Below, piece by piece: positions 1 through 8,515 of a DNA stretch of 64,000 bases. Positions within the stretch are counted from its first letter, which is position 1; each line of letters starts with the position of its first letter. This DNA comes from Paenibacillus camerounensis (GTDB lineage Bacteria > Bacillota > Bacilli > Paenibacillales > Paenibacillaceae), in assembly GCF_000723885.1 (NCBI RefSeq), contig NZ_CCDG010000078.1, positions 117,630-181,629 of the forward strand. The letters run 5' to 3'. The position numbers and the translations under genes were made by a program. The notes beneath the pieces are model-generated. The model searched no databases and had not been told where the DNA came from. It saw only the letters and a list, made by a program, of their open reading frames with translations.

Positions 1-366
1 GCGTCTGATATTGCCCTCACGTCCGGAGGCTTCAGTCCATACAGATGAATCCGGAATGCTGAGCTCATAGCGGTTAAACCGCGGGTCTCCCGAGGTCATT
101 ACCGGTCCGCCGCCGTTGGCTGCGATCAGATCATCAAGCGTCTTCTGCAGAAGCTCCGGTGTGGATTCAATAAGCTGGGTGTGGATGAAGAAGCACTGCT
201 CCTTCAGAATATTAATCAGATCGTCACTGGTAAGCGTCCCATAGCTGTCGGGAATCATTCCCTTGATATCCGGACGCTTAACGTTATACGCGCGCTCCCG
301 GCCGAGACTGGAAGCCACTCTGTTCAGAAAGGATTCCCTGTTGTTGTGTTTGCTTATGGCAGTCAT
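1..366 (-). CDS. lutC: LutC-like lactate utilization protein C, 3' part outside window
   Basis: Partial gene: the first 122 codons read leftwards off the window edge. The protein begins MTAISKHNNRESFLNRVASS and is followed by a LUD-type stretch (LLQKTLDDLIAANGGGPVMT). LutC is the LUD-domain subunit of the LutABC complex, which oxidises L-lactate to pyruvate in Bacillus. Its ATG (364-366) overlaps the lutB stop as ATGA, so the two are translationally coupled. The identification rests mainly on the lutA-lutB-lutC order plus the N-terminal pattern; the catalytic end lies outside the window. Confidence 0.85.
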   Translation of the reverse strand, partial: MTAISKHNNRESFLNRVASSLGRERAYNVKRPDIKGMIPDSYGTLTSDDLINILKEQCFFIHTQLIESTPELLQKTLDDLIAANGGGPVMTSGDPRFNRYELSIPDSSVWTEASGREGNIRR

Positions 367-1790
367 TGTTGTGTACCTCCCTGACGTTCCTTCATCCAGG
401 TGCGGAAGCTGTCCGCCTGCTTAACGGGCTGATTCAGATCACGTACGCCAACCCAGCCCTGGATCAGGCCTGGTCCCCGGACGATTCTGCCATGCTTACT
501 CATCATCCGGCTGCCCGGATTAGCCAGACGCAGCACCTTGCCGAACATAGAGGGGGAGGAGAGCAGGCGTCCGGCTGCCTTCATCTGGAAGCGTTCGGCC
601 GCCCCGGTCCGTTTCTCCTTGACGATATTTTGCCGGTGCATGATCAGCTGCTCGTGCAGAGGAATTTTGACCGGACAGACGTCGGTACAAGCTCCGCACA
701 GACTGGAGGCAAAGGGCAGCTCCTTGTAATCATCATATCCGCCGAGCAGAGGTGTGATAACTGCGCCGATCGGGCCGGGATAGATGGAGCCGTATGCATG
801 CCCCCCGATATGCCGGTAGATTGGGCAGACGTTCAGGCAGGCGCCGCAGCGGATACATTGCAGAGCTTCGTTGAATTCGCTTCCCAGAATCTCGGACCGG
901 CCGTTATCGACGACAACCAGGTGGAACTCTTCCGGACCATCGCTTTCTCCGGCTGCCTTGGGGCCCATGACCGTGATGTAGCTGGTCAGCTTTTGCCCGA
1001 CAGCACTCCGGCACAGCAGATTGTCCAGCACCTCCATTTCCTCCATGGTCGGAACAATCCGCTCCATCCCCATAACAGCGATCTGGGTCTTGGGAATAGC
1101 GGCTGTCAGATCCCCGTTGCCTTCATTGGTTACCAGATTGATTGCGCCCATATTGGCTACGGCAAAATTGCAGCCGGTGATCCCGACATCCGCCTCCAGA
1201 AACTTCTGGCGCAGCACTTCCCGGGCATGGCGGGCCAGCTTTTCCGGGCTTTCATCTCCTGTATATCCAAGCTTTTCTGTGAATACCCGCTTAATCTGGT
1301 TGCGGTCCTTATGAAGGGCAGGGGCGACAATATGTGAAGGCGGGTCCCAGTCATCAATCTGCAGTATATATTCGCCAAGGTCAGTCTCGATCAGGTCACA
1401 GCCGGCTTCGAGCAGCACCTTGTTCATTTCAATTTCCTCAGTCACCATGGATTTGGATTTGACAATTTTTCGGGCCTGCTTCGAGACAACAACATCCCGG
1501 ATATAGCTGCTGGCCTCTTCCTTGGTTGCGGCAAAATAGATTTGCCCGCCTTTGGCCTCAATGTTATCTGCCAGCTGGTTCAGATAGAAATCCAAGTTCT
1601 GCAGTGTGTGCTGACGAATGGTCTGGCCGACAACCCGCCACGCTTCCCAGTCCCCGAGAGCGGTAGCAGCAGTAAGCCGCCTGGTCTTGAGGCTGTCCTG
1701 GGCGGAGCTTACGGCACTGCGCATAAAAGCGTTACCGATCCCGTCCGCCGTCCGCTCACCGAACTCCCGATTATCTGTTTTCAGGCTCAT
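363..1790 (-). CDS. lutB: LutB, iron-sulfur LUD-domain lactate oxidation protein
   Basis: 475 residues, the usual length for LutB. The N-terminal two thirds is a LUD domain. Around residue 310 comes a 4Fe-4S motif CIRCGACLNVCP and near residue 363 a second, CGACTDVCPVKIP, giving a ferredoxin-like pair of clusters that should pass electrons within the cytoplasmic LutABC complex during L-lactate to pyruvate oxidation. The start ATG overlaps the lutA stop by four bases (ATGA), and its own stop overlaps lutC in the same way, so the three form one tightly coupled operon. All cluster cysteines appear intact. No lactate permease (lutP) is visible next to it. Confidence 0.95.
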   Translation of the reverse strand: MSLKTDNREFGERTADGIGNAFMRSAVSSAQDSLKTRRLTAATALGDWEAWRVVGQTIRQHTLQNLDFYLNQLADNIEAKGGQIYFAATKEEASSYIRDVVVSKQARKIVKSKSMVTEEIEMNKVLLEAGCDLIETDLGEYILQIDDWDPPSHIVAPALHKDRNQIKRVFTEKLGYTGDESPEKLARHAREVLRQKFLEADVGITGCNFAVANMGAINLVTNEGNGDLTAAIPKTQIAVMGMERIVPTMEEMEVLDNLLCRSAVGQKLTSYITVMGPKAAGESDGPEEFHLVVVDNGRSEILGSEFNEALQCIRCGACLNVCPIYRHIGGHAYGSIYPGPIGAVITPLLGGYDDYKELPFASSLCGACTDVCPVKIPLHEQLIMHRQNIVKEKRTGAAERFQMKAAGRLLSSPSMFGKVLRLANPGSRMMSKHGRIVRGPGLIQGWVGVRDLNQPVKQADSFRTWMKERQGGTQQ

Positions 1791-2539
1791 GAGGAGAGGC
1801 CTCCTTTGGCTGCGGCTGGTTCGCTGGTATGGTTCAGTACCTCAGCAATATGCATGATTTTGACAGGCAACCCTTTGCGGGACAGCCGTCCGCCGATGTT
1901 CAGCAGGCAGCCCATGTCTGCGCTAATGAGGATATCCGCCCCCGTTTCCATCACACTATCACATTTTTCATCCACCATTTGTCCGGATATCTCCGGCATT
2001 TTTACTGAAAAAGTCCCGCCAAAGCCGCAGCAGTTATCGCTGTTCTTCAGCGGCTCAAGCTGCAGTCCGCGGACCTGCTCAAGCAGCTGATACGGGGTTT
2101 CCTTTTCGCCAAGCAGTCTGGTCATATGGCAGGACCGGTGATAGGTTGCAGTGCCGTCAAGCCTTGCGCCGACATCCGTGATTCCCAGCACTCTGACGAT
2201 GAATTGGGTGAATTCGTACGATTTTTCTTTTAAGGCAACCGCTTTCAATTCCCAGTCCGGATCACCTTTAAAAATCTTCGGGTACTCATGGAACATGGCA
2301 ATGCAGGAGCCGGAGGGGCCGACGACATAATCTGAATGCTCAAAGGCGAGCATCATATTTTTCATAGCCAGCTTGGAATCCTCCAGATACCCGCTGTTAT
2401 ACGTGGGCTGGCCGCAGCAGACCTGCGAAGCCGGATAATCAAGCTCACAGCCAAGCCTTTCAAGGACTTCAACCATTGCTTTTCCCGCTGCGGGGGTCAT
2501 TAGGTCTACTAAACAAGTCGAAAAGATGCTTACTTTCAT
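1787..2539 (-). CDS. lutA: LutA, CCG-domain lactate oxidation protein
   Basis: 250 residues, first gene of the leftward lut operon. It has the two cysteine-rich CCG signatures of the LutA/GlcF/HdrB-like family: CCGQPTYNSG near residue 42 and CCGFGGTF near residue 170, with further cysteines between (SGSCIAM, SCHMTRL). The family binds iron-sulfur clusters and acts with LutB and LutC in L-lactate oxidation. The ATG has a strong GGAGGAA ribosome site. The 5' end faces aldA across a 166-bp control region carrying dyads and a cre-like site, which suggests lactate/lactaldehyde-linked control; no LutR-type GntR gene is nearby. Confidence 0.95.
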   Translation of the reverse strand: MKVSIFSTCLVDLMTPAAGKAMVEVLERLGCELDYPASQVCCGQPTYNSGYLEDSKLAMKNMMLAFEHSDYVVGPSGSCIAMFHEYPKIFKGDPDWELKAVALKEKSYEFTQFIVRVLGITDVGARLDGTATYHRSCHMTRLLGEKETPYQLLEQVRGLQLEPLKNSDNCCGFGGTFSVKMPEISGQMVDEKCDSVMETGADILISADMGCLLNIGGRLSRKGLPVKIMHIAEVLNHTSEPAAAKGGLSS

Positions 2540-2597
2540 TCCTGTTCCTCCAATCGCGACGTTGGTAGTTATAGCTTAACTCAAGAAGTCAATGAAA

Positions 2598-2646
2598 AAC
2601 AACATAAAAACACATATAAAATGTGTATGTTGTTGACATAAAATGT
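2598..2646. promoter_or_regulatory. Nested dyads in the lutA-aldA divergent control region
   Basis: Three dyads are packed into about 50 bp: AACAACATA (2598-2606) with TATGTTGTT (2626-2634); CACAT (2611-2615) with ATGTG (2621-2625); ACAT (2636-2639) with ATGT (2643-2646). They sit upstream of and across the putative aldA -35 element (TTGACA, 2633-2638), a normal place for repressor or activator sites serving both divergent operons. The cognate protein is not identified. The half site ACAACATAAA also occurs in the palindrome upstream of the MarR gene at 32252-32275. Confidence 0.6.
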
Positions 2647-2660
2647 TGTTAGCGTTTACA
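2633..2660 (+). promoter_or_regulatory. aldA promoter with overlapping cre (CcpA) site
   Basis: TTGACA at 2633-2638 is a perfect -35, with TTTACA at 2655-2660 as a plausible -10 after 16 bp. Bases 2646-2660 (TTGTTAGCGTTTACA) match the CcpA cre consensus WTGNAANCGNWNNCA at all but one constrained position. A cre covering the -10 region normally means carbon catabolite repression, expected for a gene that handles a deoxy-sugar breakdown product. The match is seen directly; CcpA binding is inferred. Confidence 0.6.
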
Positions 2661-2705
2661 CTGGAGAGGAAGTGATGGAATAATTTATCTTGAGGGGGAG
2701 TACAA

Positions 2706-4151
2706 GTGGAAAAGCATTTGATGTATATCAACGGCCAATTTACCGAATCAGAAACCCAAGAGTGGATGGATGTTACCAACCCGTCAACCGATGAAGTTAT
2801 TTCACAGGTACCCAAAGCGACCAAAAATGACGTCGTACGTGCAATCGATGCTGCTGATGCAGCACAGTCAGCCTGGGAAGAAACCCCGGCAGTAGAAAGA
2901 GGAAGGTATCTGCACGCCATTGCGGACGGAATCCGGGCTGAGGCGGACAGCATTGCCAGACTTATATCCGAGGAAGTAGGCAAGACGCTGGAATTGTCCA
3001 CAGTGGAAGTGAATTTTACGGCGGACTACCTGGATTATATGGCTGAGTGGGCACGCCGCTACGAGGGAGAGATTATCCAGAGCGACCGCGATAACGAGAA
3101 CATTTTTGTGTTCAAACGGGCCATCGGGGTAACTACAGGGATACTGCCCTGGAACTTCCCGTTCTTCCTGATTGCCAGAAAAATGGCACCCGCGCTGATT
3201 ACCGGTAATACGATTGTAGTTAAGCCGAGTGTGGAGTCACCTAATAATGCTATCGCTTTTACCAAAATTGTAGATAAAGCCGGTCTGCCAAAAGGTGTAT
3301 ATAACCTGGTGACAGGCAGAGGCGGCGAGGTCGGCAACGAGCTGGCCAGCAACCCGAAGGTGGGCATGGTCAGCCTGACTGGCAGCGTTCCGGCCGGGCA
3401 AAAGGTAATGGAGGCGGCAGCCGAGAACATTATCAAGGTTAGCCTTGAGCTTGGCGGTAAAGCGCCGGCCATTGTAATGGCTGATGCGGATCTGGATCTG
3501 GCAGTTAAAGCGATCGTGGATTCCCGCGTCATTAATACAGGACAGGTGTGTAACTGTGCAGAGCGTGTGTATGTGCATGAATCTATAAAGGATGAATTCA
3601 CCGCCCGGCTGGTAGAAGCCATGAAGGCAGTGAAGTACGGTAATCCGCTGGTCGATACCGGCATCCATATGGGGCCGCTGATCAACAAGGCTGCCCAGGA
3701 TTCTGTTCAGCAGAAGGTGGACCGGGCTGTCGAAGAAGGTGCGAAGATTCTGCTCGGCGGTAAAAAAGTCGAAGGCACAGGCAGCTTCTTTGAGCCGACG
3801 GTCATTGCTGATGCCACTAACAAGATGGAAATTGTGCAGGATGAGATTTTTGGTCCGGTCATTCCGATTGTTACGTTTGCGACACTGGATGAAGCGATTG
3901 AGCTGGCGAATGACAGCGAATTCGGCCTGACCTCCTCCCTGTATACGCAGAACCTGAACGTGGCGATGAAGGTAATCAAGCGGCTGAAGTACGGGGAAAC
4001 CTACATCAACCGCGAGAACTTTGAAGCGATGCAGGGCTTCCACGCCGGCTGGCGTAAATCCGGCATCGGCGGCGCCGACGGTAAGCACGGCTTGAATGAG
4101 TATCTGCAGACTCAGGTTGTGTATCTGCAGTATGATAAGTCGGTTAACTGA
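2706..4151 (+). CDS. aldA: Lactaldehyde dehydrogenase (AldA-type)
   Basis: 481 residues. NAD-dependent aldehyde dehydrogenase whose sequence follows E. coli AldA closely along its whole length: EWARRYEGEIIQSDR, GVTTGILPWNFPFF, the NAD-binding TGS segment (SLTGSVPAGQ, near 225), catalytic Glu in LELGGKAPAIV (near 250) and catalytic Cys in NTGQVCNCAERV (near 284), and a C-terminus of MQGFHAGWRKSGIGGADG. AldA oxidises L-lactaldehyde (from L-rhamnose or L-fucose) to L-lactate, and also glycolaldehyde. Divergent lutABC would take that lactate to pyruvate. Start chosen at the ATG shortly after a purine-rich GAGGGGG ribosome site. A terminator follows at 4283. Confidence 0.93.
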   Translation: MEKHLMYINGQFTESETQEWMDVTNPSTDEVISQVPKATKNDVVRAIDAADAAQSAWEETPAVERGRYLHAIADGIRAEADSIARLISEEVGKTLELSTVEVNFTADYLDYMAEWARRYEGEIIQSDRDNENIFVFKRAIGVTTGILPWNFPFFLIARKMAPALITGNTIVVKPSVESPNNAIAFTKIVDKAGLPKGVYNLVTGRGGEVGNELASNPKVGMVSLTGSVPAGQKVMEAAAENIIKVSLELGGKAPAIVMADADLDLAVKAIVDSRVINTGQVCNCAERVYVHESIKDEFTARLVEAMKAVKYGNPLVDTGIHMGPLINKAAQDSVQQKVDRAVEEGAKILLGGKKVEGTGSFFEPTVIADATNKMEIVQDEIFGPVIPIVTFATLDEAIELANDSEFGLTSSLYTQNLNVAMKVIKRLKYGETYINRENFEAMQGFHAGWRKSGIGGADGKHGLNEYLQTQVVYLQYDKSVN

Positions 4152-4282
4152 TGTACGGTGAATGAGGAATAGTAAGTGATGCACAGTTAGTGATGTAAAA
4201 TCGTTAATGTGTGAGTAATGGATGATTTGTGCAGGATGGATACTGCAACAGAATGCTGTGCACTAATCCTATTTTAGCTACG

Positions 4283-4311
4283 GGTCCCCGGGTTTATCGG
4301 GGGCCTGTTTT
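4283..4311 (+). terminator. Rho-independent terminator after aldA
   Basis: Stem GGTCCCCG (4283-4290) pairs with CGGGGGCC (4298-4305) with one T-G wobble, seven-base loop, followed by TGTTTT. It lies about 130 bp past the aldA stop. Confidence 0.75.
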
Positions 4312-4382
4312 CGTTCAGACATAGATAAGGGGATAGGAAGGGGGGATAGAGTAGATAGTGGGAATAGATAGTAGGGAGTAAA

Positions 4383-4421
4383 TAGAAGATAGTAATAGAA
4401 GATAGTAATAGAAGATAGTTT
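4383..4421. repeat. 13-bp tandem repeat, three units
   Basis: TAGAAGATAGTAA is repeated at 4383, 4396 and 4409 (the last ends GTTT). It lies inside a roughly 150-bp stretch (about 4317-4470) that is almost purine-plus-T on the + strand with many GATAG/AATAG words. No convincing ORF runs through it on either strand. Confidence 0.8.
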
Positions 4422-4489
4422 GTGGTAAATAGTGGGAAGTGGGTAGTTTGTAGAATAGATGGAAGAGTAACTATCATCACTTGAACTAC

Positions 4490-4597
4490 AGCAGGCGAAT
4501 GGGTGAAACAATTAAAGGCAAAAAGGCCCTTGATTTCACTCGCAGCAGGCGAATCGGTGAAATCAAAGGCAAAAAGGCCCTTGATTCCGCTCATGGC
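4490..4597. repeat. 54-bp direct repeat with internal hairpin
   Basis: Two imperfect units start with AGCAGGCGAAT at 4490 and 4544 and share GGTGAAA and GGCAAAAAGGCCCTTGATT. Between them a near-perfect hairpin forms: TTGATTTCAC-TCGC (4530-4543) with GCGA (4549-4552) and GTGAAATCAA (4557-4566). GGCAAAAAGGCC is itself a partial palindrome. This looks like a short interspersed hairpin repeat rather than coding DNA. Together with the purine tract upstream it fills the 488-bp gap between aldA and the GNAT gene. Confidence 0.75.
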
Positions 4598-4639
4598 AGC
4601 TCTCCTCCGAGAAGCAGCGAATCCCCTAAGAAACGGCGC

Positions 4640-5056
4640 TTAAAGCCGCTTCTTCAGGTAATACTTCGTATGCCCCTCATTCGGGCAATCCTTGATCTCG
4701 CCGAAAATCTCGTAGCCCTGCTTCTGATAGAAGTGCGGCGCCTGCCAGCTCATGGTGGTGAGCTCACTCACTTTGCAGCCGAGCTGCCGGGCACGGTTTT
4801 CAATTTCTGCGAGCAGGGCAGCCCCTAGACCGGTCCCTCTGCACGCCGGATCGACTGCCAGCAGGTGAACATTCAGGATGTTCCAGGCTACATCCCCTGT
4901 AACTCCGCCCACATAAATGTCATTCTCGTAAGCCGCAAGGGAGAGCATTGTCCGCTCATAGGCTGGAATGCTGCTATCCGCACCATGGCGGTGCTCTTCC
5001 AGTAGCCTCGTTATTTCCCGCTGATTGTGTACTGCATCCAATTCTACAATGTTCAA
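4640..5056 (-). CDS. GNAT-family N-acetyltransferase
   Basis: 138 residues, a single GNAT domain. The acetyl-CoA pyrophosphate-binding motif appears as VDPACRGTGLGAALL (about residues 72-86) and the C-terminal motif as APHFYQKQGYEIFGEI. The substrate cannot be told from sequence. The start is a TTG (5054-5056) nine bases after AAGGAG; there is no upstream in-frame ATG with a ribosome site. It reads convergently toward aldA across the repeat region and is divergent from the heparinase-type gene at 5333. Confidence 0.85.
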   Translation of the reverse strand: MNIVELDAVHNQREITRLLEEHRHGADSSIPAYERTMLSLAAYENDIYVGGVTGDVAWNILNVHLLAVDPACRGTGLGAALLAEIENRARQLGCKVSELTTMSWQAPHFYQKQGYEIFGEIKDCPNEGHTKYYLKKRL

Positions 5057-5241
5057 GTGTGCTCACTCCTTCTGCCTAACTATAACATAACTTGGAAGCG
5101 CTACAGACCGCTTAACACCGGCTGACCCAACTCAAAGCTACTCTTACAGCACCAAATACAAGGCACGATCCATATAACTAACTAGAAACATCATATATCA
5201 AACCAATCTGCAGTCCGGTTCTTCCTGATTGGGGCATTCGT

Positions 5242-5247
5242 TATAAT
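5242..5247 (+). promoter_or_regulatory. Candidate -10 box for the first carbohydrate locus
   Basis: TATAAT at 5242-5247 sits 85-90 bp before the heparinase-type start. The -35 region at the usual spacing (TTCTTC, 5219-5224) is poor, which fits a promoter needing an activator such as the AraC protein at 12100. The wider 276-bp gap (5057-5332) otherwise shows nothing recognisable. Confidence 0.35.
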
Positions 5248-5332
5248 TTGGGGCTGGTTAATCTCCGGCTTCTCTGCGATTATGTTCGGGCAATCAACGA
5301 AACTACTTAACAGAAAAGGCGGGGAAATCACG

Positions 5333-8300
5333 TTGAACGGTTCAACTGAGAGCAGAGATGAGCTTCAGGATCTGCTGAATAAAGCAGAGGCACTATTAGA
5401 AGCCAGAGGACAATTTTATACGGACGGCGCCAAGCTCGCATTAACCGATATGATGGAGGCAGCGTATCAGGCGCTCGATAACGGAGACAATGTACCCTTC
5501 AGGCGTAACCGGGAATTTTATACTCCGCGGACAGAAGAGGCAGTCCTTTTTGCGGCGAAAAGATTTACAATGGTCCCGCCCTTCGGCAAAACGGGCAGTG
5601 TACACACCTGCTACGGGCTCGGTCCCGCGCTGGAGTGGTTCGAGACCCAGGATGTGCTCCACGGCGGTAAAGAGCAGCTGTTAGCAAAGGCCGGTCTGGC
5701 ACTGGAAAAAGCAGAGCAGCTGCGCACTGAAGCCGAAGCTTTTGCCGGGCTCCCAACCGGCTGCTACTCCCCCGACGCTGTCCGCAAGCTCGAAGCTACA
5801 GCAAAAGCACTGAAGCTGGCGGCAGGCAGCTTCGATCCGCAGACAACCGGCGAGGTGCTGGCCCTCGCCGTCGTAGATTGCTTCAACCGGCTCCGGGAAT
5901 GCCGTCATTCCCGTGTACTGCGCACGGATTCCGATCCGGCAGCTTCATTGTATCTGACCAGCCGGGAGCTTGAGCAGCTTCAGCAGCGTGTCGCCGAAGA
6001 CCCGCTGATCAAAGCGCAATACGGGCAGATTACCGCAATCTCCCGGCAATATAGTCTGGAGGAGCTTCAGTCAGCCGTATCCTTAATCGCGGAAAAAGAT
6101 ACGCTGTATGAAGAGCTGAACAATCATTTCTACCTGTGGAGCTCCACAGACAAAATCGCCAATTTCCGGGCACCGGAACATGCGGCCACAGCTTCTCTGT
6201 CCTTTGTTCTGCCCGCCGAAGACAATGAGGAGCAGGGACTCGGCCATGTATGGATCGATAATCTCGAAATCCTGTCTGCAAGCGGTGCAAGCTTGCCGAT
6301 CCTTAATTCCGGCTTTGATGAAGGCCATTCCTCGCCTGATTACTGGACACCGGAAGCCCTTAAAGGCAATCCGGTTATGCAATGGGAGAGCCGGTATCCT
6401 TACTGCGGCGGCGGTGACCGCAAGCATCCCCGGGAGGCGAACCCGTCATCAGAGGTTGCCCCCCGTTACAAGGCAGGAATAGCACACCACTCCCTATATA
6501 TCTGTAATCCCGGGATAGAAGATGAAGGGGCATGGACCTATAAAGAACAAATCCCGGTAGAGCCCGGGGGGCGTTATACCCTGACCTTCGATGCGAAGCT
6601 GGACGGCAAGCTGAAGAGCGGCCTGAAAGCAGTCATTACATTCCGGGATGAAGCCGGGCAGCCGGCAGGGGAATACGCCTACAGCTTCAACCGTAAATCA
6701 TCGGTTCCGGGCGGCCGATACCAGCTGGCGATGCAGTGTGACGCTATCCAGTATGCGCTAACCGGAGAGATAAACTATGCCTTAAAAGTGAAGTATGCAC
6801 TGTTATACATTCTGCATGACTTCTGCCAGGGAGCAGAGCACTGGATGGCGGTGAACCTCCGCCCGGAAGGAAGCGACAGCTACGGTGCGGTTCAAGGCGG
6901 CCGTCTCCTGAGCAGCGCAGCGGTAAGTTATTCCATGATTAAGCAGGCGGGAGTCTTTTCCGGTGAAGAAAAGAAACATTTCTACGCACGGGTAGAGTAT
7001 TTGCTCCGCTACATGCTGGATCTGCGTGACCGGACAGAGTGGACAGACCAGGCTGCCCAGGAGGGCTGCAGCAACTGGCAGACCGATATGTGTGCGGGCA
7101 CCGGACTCATGATGATGGTGCTAAGCGATTTTCCTAACCGGTATACCTGGCTGTATAACGCGGATACGATTCTGAAGGCTCAGCTACAGCTGAACGTGAA
7201 CCCGGACAGCTCCTGGCCGGAGTCGATCCGCTATCACCATGCGGCACTGGAGCGCTTCGCAGGCTATGCCAAGGCAGCACGTAACGTCACAGGTGACAAC
7301 TGGTTCAAGTCCACACCGCTCGCCCGGATGTTCGGTTATTCCATAGAGATGCAGACACCGGGCTATGAATACTTCGGCGGACGGATCGGCACGCCGCCTT
7401 TCGGTGATCATGCACTTGGCGGTGGAGCCGAATTCGGCAGCTTCGCTACCTACATAAGCGATGTCGCAGAGGTTGACCGTGAACTGGCAGACCGGATGTA
7501 TCATACCTGGATCGCAGCCGGTAAACCGTTCAAGAAGCTGTGGGGGGAAGGAATCGTCCTCGAAAATCTGCTGGCGCAAGGCAGCCGTTATGTGCCCGAA
7601 TCCCCGCTTAATTTAAGCTCGACTGCCTCATATCCGCATGCAGGCATCTATGTGTTCCGCAGCGGCTACGGCACACCTGAGCACAGCTATTGTGCAGTTA
7701 TGTCAAGTCCTGATCCGGTTGCCCACGGTCATCTGGATCAGGGCTCGTTCATTCTGTATAAGAACGGAGTTCCGTTAGTGATGGACCCGGGCATTGAGGG
7801 GTACTTTGACAGCAGCACCAGCTGGTTTATCAGTTCGTATTCTCATGCCTGCCTGCAATTCGCAACCGCCAGGGCGGAAATACGCACGGATGACACAGGT
7901 GTTATTAATCTGTCCGCCGGAACGTTCAGCCTGGAACGGGGCTGGGCCGACGGGCCGCGGAGCAGCCGAGTGCTGGAGGTGCTGCTTGGGGCTGATATAG
8001 ACAGTATCACAATCGAAATTACCAACTCTGAAGGAAAAGGCCGGCATATCCGGCATATCACCTGCCATAAGCAGGCCCAGCTCTATATTTTCCGTGACAC
8101 CATAGAGGAATTTGAGGGTCTTGTACAATTCAGCCTTCCGGTCGCGGCGCAGCAAAGCACTGTCCAGGACAGCAGCGTGTATTCTCATGGGATGTATGGT
8201 ATGGATCTGGAAACCGTTTTTCTGCACTCCCTGCAGTCAGTCGCGATCGAACAGGGACGGTCTACAGCATTCTTCGGCAGAACCGAAAGCGGCGTAACCC

Positions 8301-8515
8301 TGATGGATTACATCCGGGCAACCGCAGATGCCAAAGACGGATTTCTTACCCTCCTGTATCCGCAGGAGAGCAGCCAAGCACGTCTCAAGGTAATCAAAAA
8401 TCCGGATGGAAAGTATACACTGCTGACAGATACGCATGAGTTCATCTTGGAGACGGTTCAGGGACAATACGGGGTGCGGCTGGAAACGGCCAAGCAGAAG
8501 GGGGCGGCAGACTAA
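5333..8515 (+). CDS. Large heparinase II/III-family protein (putative polysaccharide lyase) 1
   Basis: 1060 residues from a TTG at 5333 preceded by a G-rich ribosome site; an in-frame ATG at 5282 lacks one. No signal peptide, so probably cytoplasmic. Residues about 240-460 look like a beta-rich carbohydrate-binding insertion (WIDNLEILSASG, LDGKLKSGLKAVITF). From about 480 an alpha/alpha-toroid follows (CSNWQTDMCAGTGLMMMV), then the heparinase II/III C-terminal beta domain with AHGHLDQGSF near residue 796, the His-x-His-x-x-Asp-like signature of the family. Such lyases cleave uronate-containing polysaccharides by beta-elimination. Its stop overlaps the next start by one base. The substrate is unknown; no PL family is assigned with confidence. 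Confidence 0.75.
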   Translation: MNGSTESRDELQDLLNKAEALLEARGQFYTDGAKLALTDMMEAAYQALDNGDNVPFRRNREFYTPRTEEAVLFAAKRFTMVPPFGKTGSVHTCYGLGPALEWFETQDVLHGGKEQLLAKAGLALEKAEQLRTEAEAFAGLPTGCYSPDAVRKLEATAKALKLAAGSFDPQTTGEVLALAVVDCFNRLRECRHSRVLRTDSDPAASLYLTSRELEQLQQRVAEDPLIKAQYGQITAISRQYSLEELQSAVSLIAEKDTLYEELNNHFYLWSSTDKIANFRAPEHAATASLSFVLPAEDNEEQGLGHVWIDNLEILSASGASLPILNSGFDEGHSSPDYWTPEALKGNPVMQWESRYPYCGGGDRKHPREANPSSEVAPRYKAGIAHHSLYICNPGIEDEGAWTYKEQIPVEPGGRYTLTFDAKLDGKLKSGLKAVITFRDEAGQPAGEYAYSFNRKSSVPGGRYQLAMQCDAIQYALTGEINYALKVKYALLYILHDFCQGAEHWMAVNLRPEGSDSYGAVQGGRLLSSAAVSYSMIKQAGVFSGEEKKHFYARVEYLLRYMLDLRDRTEWTDQAAQEGCSNWQTDMCAGTGLMMMVLSDFPNRYTWLYNADTILKAQLQLNVNPDSSWPESIRYHHAALERFAGYAKAARNVTGDNWFKSTPLARMFGYSIEMQTPGYEYFGGRIGTPPFGDHALGGGAEFGSFATYISDVAEVDRELADRMYHTWIAAGKPFKKLWGEGIVLENLLAQGSRYVPESPLNLSSTASYPHAGIYVFRSGYGTPEHSYCAVMSSPDPVAHGHLDQGSFILYKNGVPLVMDPGIEGYFDSSTSWFISSYSHACLQFATARAEIRTDDTGVINLSAGTFSLERGWADGPRSSRVLEVLLGADIDSITIEITNSEGKGRHIRHITCHKQAQLYIFRDTIEEFEGLVQFSLPVAAQQSTVQDSSVYSHGMYGMDLETVFLHSLQSVAIEQGRSTAFFGRTESGVTLMDYIRATADAKDGFLTLLYPQESSQARLKVIKNPDGKYTLLTDTHEFILETVQGQYGVRLETAKQKGAAD

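Noticed and set aside
366..1337. Long + strand open frame over lutB (323 codons)
   Set aside because: It lies fully antisense to lutB, whose reading has intact 4Fe-4S motifs; the antisense translation shows no family features and no ribosome site.
3237..4184. 315-codon minus-strand frame over aldA
   Set aside because: Shadow of aldA, whose identity is unambiguous along the full length.
4274..4594. Minus- and plus-strand frames in the repeat region (106, 77 and 115 codons)
   Set aside because: Composed of repeat-encoded words (KGLFAFDFTDSP and similar); they arise from the 54-bp direct repeat and purine tract rather than coding selection.
5088..5112. Second cre-like site (TTGGAAGCGCTACAG) upstream of the first carbohydrate locus
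   Set aside because: It fails the terminal CA of the consensus (two mismatches) and lies well upstream of the best -10, so support is weak.
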